Positions 46,721-57,770 of a DNA stretch of 64,000 bases are shown in pieces (position 1 is the stretch's first letter; each line of letters begins with the position of its first letter). The position numbers and the translations under genes were made by a program. Source of the stretch: Pezicula radicicola. Taxonomy: Eukaryota > Ascomycota > Leotiomycetes > Helotiales > Dermateaceae. Location of the stretch: positions 27,783 through 91,782 of the forward strand of contig PDUO01000088.1 in NCBI GenBank assembly GCA_003008705.1, given 5' to 3'. The notes below the pieces were generated by a model. It had not been told where the DNA came from. It searched no databases and saw nothing but the letters and a program-made list of their open reading frames with translations.

Positions 46721-47941
46721 ATGCCAAGCATAACCCTCTCTCCCCAAGAAGAGGAAGCCATCAAGAGAATCTCCCCCAGAAAATTCCATCGGCTTTTTAA
46801 TCTCCCCGCGACAGGGAGTCATGGCCCATTGAAGATTTCCTATGCAGTCGCTGGGCCAGAAGATGGAGATGTTCCGACGATTTTGTTTTGTGGCGGGATG
46901 TTTTGTACGAGGTGGCATATGATTGGGTTTGAGCATATAGCGCAAAAGGAGGGCGTGAGAATGCTTTCTATAGATAGGTTAGTTAGTCCTCTTGATTATA
47001 TTATTCCCTCCTTGAAATCCTCAAGTCATGCCTTTTCCACTACATAACTAAATTAGCCACCACTCAGACCCAGTTTCGGTGGCTCCACACCCGTTCCCCT
47101 ATCCTCCCGCCTCCCCATCTTCCTAGAAACCATCACAGCACTCCTCTCCCACCTCAGCATCAAACACATCTCCCTCGTCTCCCACAGCGCCGGGACCCAC
47201 TTCGCCCTCAACCTCCTTCACTACCATCCATCCCTCCTCTCCCCAACTCACCCAACGCTAACTCTCCTCTCCCCCTGGGTCCACCAATCCCACACCTCAG
47301 TCTCATCCCTCGTTGCCGCGTCTCTCCTCCCCAACCCAATGCTCAATTACTGGGATAATATAACCGGGTTAATCATCAATCAAGTAAGTCCCACGCTCGC
47401 GAGTAGCTCGGGAGGTTTATCCGCTTTGGCAGGGGTTTTCAGGGGTAAAGATGGGAATGAGAAGAAGAAGAAGGTCGAAGAGGAGGAAAGGAGATGTGAG
47501 GAGGTATATGGGATGAGTTTATCCGTGAAGAAAGAGCTGGACTAGATGATGTGGAAGTATATATTTGAAGAGAACACAAAAGGGGCCAATGACGAAGCTC
47601 GGTTGTGTTTGAAATCCACAGACGGATGTGGATGGGATGCTTGTGAAGATTATCCCGCGTTCGTGAAGAATCTGAAGCAGAGTTGGGAGCAGAAGACGGA
47701 TGGGGAAGCGGGAAAGGGAAAGTTGAAGGTAAAGATTATGCTTGCCGAGGAGGATGCGTTGGTTGGCAAGAAGGGGATGCAGTATTTTAAGGAGTGTTGG
47801 ACGCAGGAGAAGTGTGGCCGCGGTATTGAGGTTGAGTGTGTACAGACGGAGGGGACGGATCATGATAGTGTTTTGAATCCCGAAAAAGGGTTTATGCAGT
47901 TAATCTTGTTAACTGCGAAGGAGAATGAAGGTAGTAGGTAA
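46721..47941 (+). pseudogene. Alpha/beta hydrolase with a single in-frame TAG
   Basis: Exon 1 is 46721-46977 and exon 2 starts at 47068 (intron 46978-47067, donor GTTAGT, acceptor CTCAG). The spliced frame gives DRPSFGGSTPVPLSSR at the junction and the nucleophile elbow VSHSAG (Ser126). The frame is stopped by TAG at 47543-47545 (codon 245), then continues cleanly in the same frame as MMWKYIFEENTKGANDEARL to TAA at 47939-47941 (376 codons in all), including the probable acid (AEEDALVG) and the catalytic His (EGTDHDSV). Everything else is in order, so this is either a very recent loss, a strain-specific stop or a sequence error. Substrate unknown; the family is fungal-specific. Confidence 0.7.
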
Positions 47942-48659
47942 TGTCGTATTTTCAATGTTGACTTATTCGTCTTTCCCAATGTCAGACTTCCTAACTAAAC
48001 AAACAATCTTACTTTCCCCTCTCTCAAAACATCGACATCCATGTCATAATCTGACAGCTAGCAATCATCCTATACCGTCTTAGCTTTAATCTATTTATAG
48101 TATACATTATCAGCATTTTGAATACCTTTCGAGTTCACCAGAATTTACATCTCGGCACATTTTGCTAAGATAATATATACGCCCAAGCCAGAGTAAAAAC
48201 AGCAAGGCAATCACCCTCAAACTGAATGCTCGTTATTGTTCTAGACTTTCAAGGAGCTCTTAGGGTACCTAAATAATGAATCTTCGAGTGTATGACTCGG
48301 ACAGACTTTGGCAAGAACACATGGTGGATCACAAATGTTAGATCTATGACTGTGCTGTCGAAGATGATATGTAGATGATAGGCTTTTGTTAGAGAGTGAT
48401 AATTAAAGTTAAAGGTTGGTAGAGGTTGGAGGTTGTTAAAAGGTAGAGGTTATTGAACCGCAGCGGTGGTTTTAGTAGTAAGAACACGTGTAGACTCCTC
48501 TAGTTTTTTTTCAATCTCACAGCGCGTACTATCTTGATTGCGGCAACAAATCCCTTTCTGCTATATACAAGAACTGGGAATAACATAACATTGTAGAACG
48601 CGTCGATAGGGTGAGAGGCCTTCGAATCTACGTTGTCGTTGTACCGCAGTAGTTCTAGC
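47942..48659. other. Intergenic, boundary of the core island
   Basis: No gene. G/T-rich short repeats (AGAGGTTGGAGGTTGTTAAA-like) near 48415-48460. It may contain the 3' long terminal repeat of the retroelement, but I could not match it to a partner. Confidence 0.4.
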
Positions 48660-51600
48660 GGCAGGAACTTAGAATAACATAGGCGTATTGTATAGCAAGC
48701 AAAAGTAGTAGTAACTGCCCGAAGAACTACCCCGCCGGGGAGCCTCCTTACATGCCACCAACAGCGTGCCGTGACAAACTCCCCCCGCTAGAAGAAAATG
48801 CTTGCCATCCTGGTAAGCTCCCGTCCAGAAAAACCACCTTTTTAGCCGAAATTGTAAGGCTCTTCCAGAAACCAACTCTTTAGCTTCTGAGTCCACTTGA
48901 TTGGCTGGCTCTCTCTTCCAGGTCAAAAGTAGCTCTTCTAGTAAAATTACGAGAAGCCGAACTATTGTCAACGTTGGTCGTTAGGGTCTTTGCGTTCGGT
49001 GATACTTCGAAGTCGGCGATAAGCTCCTTAGCCTTTTTCAATTAGGATGCAAGCATCTATCGATTCTCCTCTGCTCTATACCCTTTCTACTAAACAAGGT
49101 AACGAATGAGTCCAGTAGGTGTGATACGCTTCCCGATAATAGCTTTAATCTCCTATTCCCACTCACTATCAATAATAATTCCGTCGGGCTTCTCCGGCCG
49201 TAGTCAATTATACGAATCGCTCCCTGGTGCCGCTGGCTCTAGATAGGTGACAGAGAAGTTATCGTGGATTCTCTAATAGTCGGGGATAGTAATACGGCAC
49301 TGTAAACGGCTAACGCGTTCAGTGACTAGAAAATGACTAACCTGCTGAGACTGGAGCTTCTTATTTAACTTGCCGCTAGTAAGAATTGAATAACTCTTGT
49401 ATAGATGAAGATAAACTAGCTCGCTGATGTCAAAGAAGATAGGCTTATGTTTCCGGTCAAAGTAAAACTCGGCGTCTATATTCGTGACAGCGATAGCATT
49501 AGTGATTTCAACACGAGTTGTAGGCGGGCCTGTAGGAGTTCTACTAGCAAGAGATTAGATAACGTCGTCGTTAGGAGTAAAACTAAGAGTGGCCTCATTG
49601 GGAGAAGTTCTAATAGAAGCAGATTTGGCCTTATTGATTTCGACTTAAAGGAAAGACAGAGAATGTCTCTACTAGGGAAGGTCCTAGAGAGCATAGAAAT
49701 AGTAATACAACATTATCTCTGTCGTCTAGTTGGTGCGTTCACTCTGTCCGTCTGTCTGTAGGTGATACACCGTAGAATAGAGGATTTATATTACGAAAGC
49801 AAAGAAGATACCTCTCCAAACACCGCTAACGAACTTCGCATCCCGGTTAGAGATAATCACCTTAAGGAATCCCTAGTCAAGATCTATCAGCCGATGTACA
49901 ATAGCCTTTCCCTATTCCTTAGTAGTCCAAGTCGATTTCCTAGGGATAAAGTATACTTTCTTATGGAGCTTGTTAGTGATAGTTAACGTACAATCGAAGC
50001 CATCCGCTGGAGGTAAGGCGAGGACAAAGTCTAGTATAATAGTGTGAAAAGCTACAGGTGGGATTGTGATAGGTTATAGCGATCCGTATAGGCGGTGGCG
50101 TACAGTCTTGAACACCTTACACTCTAGATAATGGCTGAGGAAAGTCCGCAGGAGTTTTACTGCACCACGGATAAAGAAACAACTAATAATATCATATATC
50201 TTCGTGAATCCTAGGTGACTACGATTATGTGTCAGCTTGAAGATCTTCGCTAAACAAGCCGGTGGGACGTATAATCTCCTGGGTAAGCCATTCTCCTCCG
50301 CCTGGTATATTAATCCGTCGGAATCGAGCTCAAATAGCAATTTAGCTGCATTGATTCCTAGCTTGTTATTTTCAATGAGCTGCTGGTGAATCCTATGCCA
50401 CTTGTTATCAGCAGTATATCCGGCCTTAAGTTCTAATCTAAAATCATCTAACATTTACACTAGGGTGGCAGTGTATACAAGTGGCATCAAAGCGTCCGCC
50501 GGGGATATAGACAAGACATAAAGCACGTCGAGCTCTCCCTCTGCCTCACCTTCCGTAGAGCTGTCTGCTGGCAACCGTAAAATTACATCAGGGACAATGT
50601 TTACCTTGCTAAGATTGTATTGTATCTCTAATGGGAATTGTAGTAGATACTCACTGACACGGACTAATCGAAGATTTAATTTCTGAGTCGCCACCGTGGT
50701 AGTGATGTCCGATGGTTTAACAATAATAGTAAGTGCGCTGTGGTCTGTATAAATGACTACTGGCATCATTTCCAAAGACTTAATCAGATGGCGAATCTTG
50801 CTGATAACCTAAACCAGACCAGCCATCTCTAACTCCGTTGGCCAATACTTCTGCTCGGCGGAGTTAATACATCGGGAAAGAAATATAATGACCTAGACTT
50901 TGGTGCGGGGAGGATAAGTAGCCGGATGTTTGGCTTTGCCGTCTTTGTCTCCGCTGATATAATAGAATATAGTACTAACACTACGCTGACGGGAGGAATC
51001 TAGGTCAACGAACAACTGGCGCTTGACAGTGAAGTGGATAAGTACCATCCGGCGGGCCAGAGCTGCTTGAATCGCGGAGAAAGCCGCTCGCTCCTTTCTT
51101 GTAGGATACGTAAACGCTTGTCGCTCGGCGAAAGCCTAGCGGGCCCTACCTTTGACTGGAGCTCGATGGAGAAGCTCCGTCTTGCGATCTTGTAGTAGCT
51201 TGACAAGATGTGAACACCACTCGATATATTAGCGAAGCTATCCGGTCATACCAATATAAGTTTGAAGACCTTTTTAAATTCTAGGAAACGCAATGCTGCA
51301 ATTACGGCCAGCTTCTCTTTAGTGGTGGAGAGTCTATAGGAGTCAACCCGCTGACCGAGGATAATCGCTGATAGGTATCCGATGAAGCACTTATCCGCCC
51401 AGACAGCAATGTTATATTAAACTAATCGCCTGAAAACTACTCGCAGGTCCTTGATATACTGTTTCAGAGTCTCACTAGCAACAGATATTATCGCAATATA
51501 CCTTGGCAAAAGGCAGATCCTAGAGGATGCGGTCGATCACCCCAGATAGTGGCTCCCCTGGAATACTTCGCCTCACGACTATTGTAGCCAGTGGCTTGTC

Positions 51601-52251
51601 TTGGAACTATCAATGTGATCCTGTCAGGCGACCTGGTGGCGAGCTTGACGAGCTCTGGATGGTTATCGACGGAGACCCGATAACAGCCATCAAATACTAA
51701 GCTCACTATAGAACCAAGGTCAAATCCCTTGGGGATAGTCACCGTATGGTCAGTGTCATTCCGGGCTATGACTGATTTAACGTTAGAATTAGCTAACGAG
51801 ACGAAAGGGAGACTGGGGCTATGCCTGGCGCAAAAAGCATATTCTTACCAGCGGATGTCAGCGGACGAATCTAGATGAAGGCCTTTTCACCAGGAACCAG
51901 GCGGACAGCGGATTGCGCTACCACCGGTGACTAGAAACGAGTGTTGCTAGTGTTAGTGATGTGAATCGAAACGCAGGAGTGATTAATCTAGGCCCGCTTT
52001 TCCGAAGTGATTATATCAATCTCTTCCGGTCCAATGATGTCTATCCCGATAAGTAGCTTCGCTGGTAAGTGATCAACGATATGAACTTCCCGGTAGATCT
52101 TAGCTAAGACATCGTTGGAGCCTTGTTTGCCTGGGAAGAGCAGAGGCACAATAGTATACTCTAGTGATTGGACTTCGTTGCCAGCGGTGCCACCGACAGG
52201 AAAATTAGTGGCTCTCCCGCGGATACTTGCCTCTGGGTAGAACTGTAAAAG

Positions 52252-52467
52252 CTATTGGTGATCAACGAGGGTTAGAGTAGCACCGGTGTCCATGCAGACT
52301 GTTTGTGTAGAAGAATCGTTATCATAGAATTGGACTTCCACCTGGGCATAGTTCCATCTACGGAAACCGAAACCAGTGCCAGTATCAAGCTTGGCATTGG
52401 TAGTTGACTCGATGACTGGATGTCTCCCAGTAGGAGTCTTTCCAGTGGAATCAGTCCTAGTAGACAC
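52252..52467 (-). pseudogene. Retropepsin-type protease segment of the gypsy relic
   Basis: A 71-codon open block ending VCMDTGATLTLVDHQ. DTGA is the active-site loop of retroviral-type aspartic proteases. It is part of the larger decayed polyprotein and not independently expressed. Confidence 0.65.
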
Positions 52468-53581
52468 ACCAGGGGACCTGCCAGTCGTCCTATCAGTGGG
52501 TGTGTCAGCGGACTTATCTCTAGTGTACTGTTTCCCAGCGGATTTTTGTACTCGCTGACGAGTAGGCGGCTTAATATCTTTCGATCGTGTCTGGGCTGCT
52601 TGGACTGACGGGATTTGGTTGTTCCTGGTGGGCTACTTTGGGTTATAGTGATTACGAACATGTTGGTGTAGTTTGTTATTGCTGGGGAAACATTCCTTAC
52701 AGATCTTGCATGATCGTAACAACAGGCTTGTCATCGGGGGTATATTAGTTGGAGAAATCGTTATTCCATTCATCTGGAAGGGCACTAATATTTACTCCAC
52801 TAGTAGCTTCCAATAGGGTCTGCAATGGTACCGAATCCTACTAATCCTGCCAATCCTGGTTCCAATCGCCGGCGCTTGCGGCACACGCGATGTTCGGGTG
52901 AGGATTCCAAGTCTCTTGCTCGCCGGTGGGATGAGCATTGGAACTGGTAATCTGTCGTCGAGGGGGATACTGCTGTGGGGGATTCTGCTAGGTAAATTGT
53001 TGCGGTGGATTGGGAGCTTGACAGTGAAACTGTTTGTGAAGACTGTGCTGTAGTTGGGGATAATTAGCATTCTGCTGGCCCTGATAACCACGATAGTTCT
53101 GCTGAGCGCCAGCTCCATTAGTGCCGCCATATGAGCCATAGTTTTCACCTGGTGGCTGAAAGCCATTCGGCGGAGGGTTCAATGGTTAGTACGGAACCTG
53201 AAACAACTACTGCTGAGGTGATGGAAAGGAAACCTAGGGAAAAGGCTGGCGACCTTGACGGTTGCCGTTATACTTGCCTCGATTATTATGCCGCTGATAG
53301 GTATATCCTTTCCGCTGGTCATTGTATACATTTCCGCCGGAATTGCCTCTTTAGCGTCTCCCTGGCATATTCCGATTTGCTAACTCTCGGAATACGGGTT
53401 CCTTGGAGTTAATCTCCTCGAGGAATTTCCTTATCGTGGTTGCTTCCGTTGGACAAGTTAGATAGACCTTGAGCGCAGGATCAAGACCATTGTACACAGC
53501 CATTAGTTGATGATACACCGAGGGAAGTTTAGCAGTCTTAGTATAGCAAAACTTTCCCTAGACAAAATCGTGGATACTCTA

Positions 53582-53986
53582 TCAATTAGCGAGATTCTTT
53601 GGAGCAAACTTCCTGGCGTAGAGATTCTCTAGAGCGACTGGCCCCGGAGTCTTAAACCGGAGGATATAAGCCCTGCAGATAGCGTCTACGGATGCCGTCG
53701 CCATAAGGTCACGGCCAACGTCATTAAGCTCTGATATATACCAGTTAATGGCTTCTCCTCGTAGATAAGTTGCATATACATTGCGGACAGTAGTTTCCGA
53801 ATGACACTTTAGGAACTTTAAACGGTCGGTGAAAGCGTATACGTCTGTATAGATAGTGTACTTCCCTGATAGGATAGTGCTACTTCCACTGGCAAGTTTC
53901 TCCTCAGAGTCTGGGTGGAAGTAACCGACGTCATCGGAGCGAAGAACAGCTCGTGCTGGTGGAGAATTTCCACTGGGGTTGTTCAC
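53582..53986 (-). pseudogene. Gag segment of the gypsy relic
   Basis: A 134-codon block with TIYTDVYAFTDRLKFLKCHS and YLRGEAINWYISEL, characteristic of fungal Ty3/gypsy Gag. Upstream sequence to about 54240 continues Gag through stops (NNGGSSSSGNSGASG; MMAPMLQMF). Confidence 0.65.
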
Positions 53987-54719
53987 AGGAGGATTTCAAT
54001 TGGAAAACATCTGAAGCATCGGTGCCATCATCTGCTGATAATCCGCAGAATTGAATTAGGGTTAGTAGTGATCCCGTCCGCTGGCGCCACTATTGCCGCT
54101 ACTACTACTGCCGCCATTGTTGTCGCCTGTCCGCTATCTCGTCGTTACTGGTAGCTGAGCCGCTGGTATGTGGTAGCGAAGATGACCGTTGGGAAAACAC
54201 CGCCGGTGAACCAGGGTCTAGAGACTATAACGGTGGGAGGTTGATGTATTTGGTGGCTAATTTAAACCTTTAGAAGGCAGCTACGAAAGAGGTGTATAAT
54301 TCTATCCACTCATTAGGGAAAGGTACTGGTGGAGGGGTACTTTCCGATGGAACAACGAAATCGATATCAACTGGTTTGATTGGCGAAGCTAATGCACTAG
54401 CGACATCAATGTAGTAGATATACGGGAGGCTGGCGATGAGAGACTGTGACTCTAGGAGAGAGTTCCGGTGGTGAGAAAAGTCTCTAGGTCGGCAACCGAG
54501 GAACAGGATGCCTTTACTGTTGTACTACTTAGTATGTAGCGGAGTCTAGATTTCTAAATTTACAAAAAGGGGGTTAAAGTTCTTGATACTACTAACTGCA
54601 GCGCTAATAAAAGATTCGGGGCAGCGAGAAGGTTGTTGTACTAATCGGTAGTGAAAAGTATAATAAAAGGACAGGAAACGGTCGTGTATGTTACTAATAT
54701 CTAGACAGATGCAATTAAG

Positions 54720-54890
54720 ATGGATATCCCTTTGGATTTAAAGACATCTCGGTATATCCTTGCTGAGGAGACAATGGTCGGAGTTAATGTAACACCAAAA
54801 GGCGCCTTTGTTGAGCTACACTTCGACCTTGGTCAGAATGGACTGTCAAGGCATCTTGGCCAATCCGTGAAAGTTTGGATATAGTCGTTG
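54720..54890 (+). pseudogene. JmjC-like domain fragment
   Basis: An ATG at 54720 opens 54 codons reading DIPLDLKTSRYILAEETMVG, then TPKGAFVELHFDLGQNGLS and QSVKVW before a TAG. LHFD supplies the HxD metal-binding pair of cupin/JmjC oxygenases, and the GxxGLS...W pattern is as in fungal JmjC-like proteins. The rest of the domain is missing. Assigned from memory of the family, with modest confidence. Confidence 0.4.
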
Positions 54891-55013
54891 GTGTAATTGA
54901 AAACAGTGGCACAAGGGGTTTCCAGAAGGATGTATTACAGGTTGAGAAGGCTTTGCGACAACTTGAATCAGGGACTAATTACTAGTAATAGACAATAGAA
55001 TGAGGTGTATTTG

Positions 55014-55056
55014 TTTGGGTTTGGTTTTGGTTTTGGTTTTGGTTTTGGTTTTGGTT
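55014..55056. repeat. TTTTGG microsatellite
   Basis: About six perfect tandem copies of the hexamer TTTTGG. Not telomeric for filamentous fungi (TTAGGG) and too simple to be anything but a microsatellite. Confidence 0.85.
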
Positions 55057-55572
55057 GTTAAAACTATAGTAAGGTGTTGAGAAATTTAAGAGGTTAGAGT
55101 TTAGGTATATAATAGTTTAGCCTAACAACACTAACCTACCTACCTACCTATATCTGAAAAGTACTTTTCTAGGCTGTACCTACCCTTGTTTCTTACCTGC
55201 AAATCACCTGGATGCAAGGATTATTATACTTTATACAATTGCATCTACTAACTACGCAGAAGGCAGAAAAAACACAAACACCAAGCCAGAATCCAGGCCC
55301 AGACTAACACCATGCTATATAAAACCACTGAGGAATAATTCAAACCAAAGAAGAAAGAAGAAAGAAGAAAATCACCTAATTATACATTAACAACCTACAG
55401 CAGTGCATTTTAATATATGCAACAGTTAGCTATCATGACAAGAAACTACAGCCTGCTTTGCTTCCCGAAAGGGTGTGCCTTGCGGCGAGATGGAGAGTCA
55501 TTAACAGTATTAGACTCATTAGCAAAGATATCTTTCAGGTATGTACCAGAAGAAACCGTTTCGAATGAACCA

Positions 55573-57360
55573 TCATATGTGGATCTGACCACCAGTGCCA
55601 CCACCTCCTGTATTGCCCTTGCCCTTATTGCTACAGCCGCGATTAGGACCACTGCCTTGATCAGTACCTCTGCCACGATTACCACCACTTCGAACATTTT
55701 CGCTACGAATAATACCTGAAAAACCACTGCGCATAGGTAATTCAGCTCGTGGAGTAGATTCTCGTTCTATAAAAACATCTTTATTAGCATCTACATCTGC
55801 AGCACCGAAAAATCCTTCTATGTTCGCTGCAGCACTGCTTAGAGGTAGGGCGCCGATAGATGTATAATATTCGCGGCGAACTAGCTTACCATCGACACGA
55901 GGCTTTGGTGTATTTACAGCTCGGCCTTCAACTTCTGCAAAGTTAATCTTTGTGACATTTGCGAAATCGGGTATAATTGGGAGAGAGTTGTAAACATTTT
56001 GAAGAGTTTCTTTGGCATCTTTGGTGCCTTTCTTTTGGTGAGCAGCGATAGCGACATTGACAGCTTCACTACACAAGTTTGCGTAAATACCTATACTAAT
56101 GTTAGCATCTGAGAGAGGAAAATAGAGATTGAGAGAGTGAGGAGGAGGAATGCTAATGAGAGGAAAGGCTGATAACAGGGAAGGCTGAAGACAGGGAAGG
56201 CTGATGACATACCCTTTGTATAATACTTTCCAAGAGTATCGCTAGACTCAAGGTCAACGGCATTTCGAACATAGTGCCAGCAATATATGAAATTTGCAGT
56301 CGAAAATTTGTTTGCAAAGTTCTAGACAAATGCAGGCTGTCTGTCTGATCTCTTTATTAGTATACTGCTCACAGACTTGTGTAATATCAACTTGAGAATT
56401 AACATACTCTACAATACTGTTAGTATGTGTATTATACATCATATCAGATCAGATGACTTACAATGATAAGACCCAAAGTTTTAGACTTGTAGGAATTGAT
56501 ATTGTTGAGTATCTTGTTTCGAGCTTGAGTGTACAAGGGACCGTTAATATTAATATCGCCGTAAATGTTGATAATAATCCAATGATGGAAATTGGAGGTA
56601 TGATACAAGAAAGCGAGCCAAATGATGCCACGATGAAGCTTATTAAACATTCTGCTTATTTGAGCATCTGTGAACTCAGGGTCATCGCGGGTGGCTGTCT
56701 TCTTGACTCGACGGTGGTAAGGGTTCTTGGGTAACTCAGCGAGGGGTTTGCGGGAAGGTGGATTGAGAGAGGTTATATAGTTGATAACTTTGCCTGCAGC
56801 AAGGAGATCTTTAACAGGCTCGCCTAAATAATGTTAGCGATAAGCGACAAGCGAGATAATAGGTGAGACCGAAACTTACCAGACTTATGAGCAGGGTGCG
56901 ACTTATCTTCAGAAGCAGAAGTCTGCACACTTCCACCAGTAAGAGGCGCCGCCTATTTTCTGAATGATGCTGATGGTGTAGAGGGTTGACCTTGTGTAGT
57001 ATTGCCGCCCGAGGTGGATTGTCTGATGCTGCTGCCAGAAGGGGCTCCTAGATAAGATACGATTAGCACAATGAAATCAAGAGATGATAAGATGAGACAT
57101 GGTGAGGGGCGTAATGTAATAGATCGAAGACCTCGATTTACTTCAAGCGTAGTGGGATCTGGGTATTGCGATTAAGAGCCACTTTTATTTGTAGGCGTAG
57201 TCTGAGGTTGTTGAGAAGATGCTCTGCGACGCGGTCGAGTACTAGAAGATATCTGTGCAACAGCCTTCTTTGCTGGAGCAACCTTACTCTTCTTTGCAAA
57301 CGTAGGATTGTGGTCCGGATTGCTATCAGAACGTTGATGACTTGAGCGACGGTCTATAAT
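55573..57360 (-). pseudogene. Unidentified multi-exon gene, broken; probably transposon-associated
   Basis: Exon-like blocks in order: RSDSNPDHNPTFAKKSKVAP (about 57330) with PRRRASSQQPQTTPTNKSGS; GAPSGSSIRQSTSGGNTTQG (about 57040); then an intron (donor GTAAGT near 56880, acceptor TTTAG near 56826) leading to EPVKDLLAAGKVINYITSLN, PYHRRVKKTATRDDPEFTDA and KLHRGIIWLAFLYHTSNFHH; another donor GTAAGT near 56457; KFSTANFIYCWHYVRNAVDL (about 56290) in a shifted frame; and a final long block from 56076 (SEAVNVAIAAHQKKGTKDAK) to 55573 ending in an RG/GN-rich tail (GGNRGRGTDQGSGPNRGC). Stops interrupt several exons. I do not recognise the family. It is divergent from the next feature. Confidence 0.45.
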
Positions 57361-57582
57361 AGCGATTGTATTGTATTATGTCGAAGAATAAAGCAAAGAG
57401 GCAATAAAGGAAAAGAGGAAAGGTACATGTGGGGGTAGGGGAATAGGAGGAGGCTAGTTGATGTTGCAAGGATGAAGAAAGAAGAAGTTAAAGAAAGGCG
57501 GGAGGCAGGGCCTTTGTAGAAAAAAAGAGTTGATTGCGGGGGTGCTAATCAACCAGCCTAAAATCGGATCCCAATTTACCAT

Positions 57583-57622
57583 TTGAATTTGAAGTTGGAT
57601 TTCAATTTCAACTTCAAAATTC
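57583..57622. repeat. Small inverted repeat in a divergent promoter region
   Basis: GAATTTGAAGTTG (57585-57597) faces CAACTTCAAAATTC (57609-57622), a near-perfect palindrome with an 11-base loop, rich in TTCAA units. It sits between the divergent genes at 57360 and 57771 and might be a binding site or a chance product of the TTCAA repeats. Confidence 0.4.
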
Positions 57623-57770
57623 TAATCAGAACCAATCAGGAATTTGCCTTGATTGATTCCATTCACTGAGACGGTCTTAAAGTTGACAACTTACGTGATA
57701 TTACGATTGCATATAAGTTTAATTCCACAACCCCAACACAACACACATCCCACTTTCTGCACTCTCAGCT

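Larger units (their letters stand above)
48660..54240 (-). mobile_element. Ty3/gypsy chromovirus-like retrotransposon, decayed, RT core missing
   Basis: Read leftwards, the element order is gag, protease, (RT), RNase H, integrase, chromodomain. Gag: 54240-53582 with DDVGYFHPDSEEKL and YATYLRGEAINWYISELNDV. Then a Gln/Pro-rich, Gly-rich gag end (53180-52990). Protease: TVCMDTGATLTLVDHQ (about 52300-52252). Pre-RT segment: 51742-51488. It is followed directly by late-RT sequence (QYIKDLRVVFRRL and TELLHRAPVKGRAR, 51450-51100) with no YxDD block in between, so the RT core appears deleted. RNase H: VVIYTDHSALTIIVKPSDIT (about 50770). Integrase zinc-binding region: LTHNRSHLGFTKIYDI (about 50240). 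Chromodomain-like end: RITPTGLIRYLV, stop, KGY (about 49120). TAG/TAA/TGA codons are scattered throughout. Long terminal repeats were not found. Confidence 0.75.
54241..55572. other. Relic-bearing intergenic DNA
   Basis: Apart from the JmjC-like fragment and the TTTTGG repeat listed separately, nothing is recognised. The segment 54241-54700 would be the place for the 5' long terminal repeat. A GAA-rich stretch lies at 55345-55372. Confidence 0.4.

Noticed and set aside
55014..55056. CRISPR-like or telomeric array
   Set aside because: Perfect hexamer tandem repeats without spacers in a eukaryotic genome; a microsatellite.
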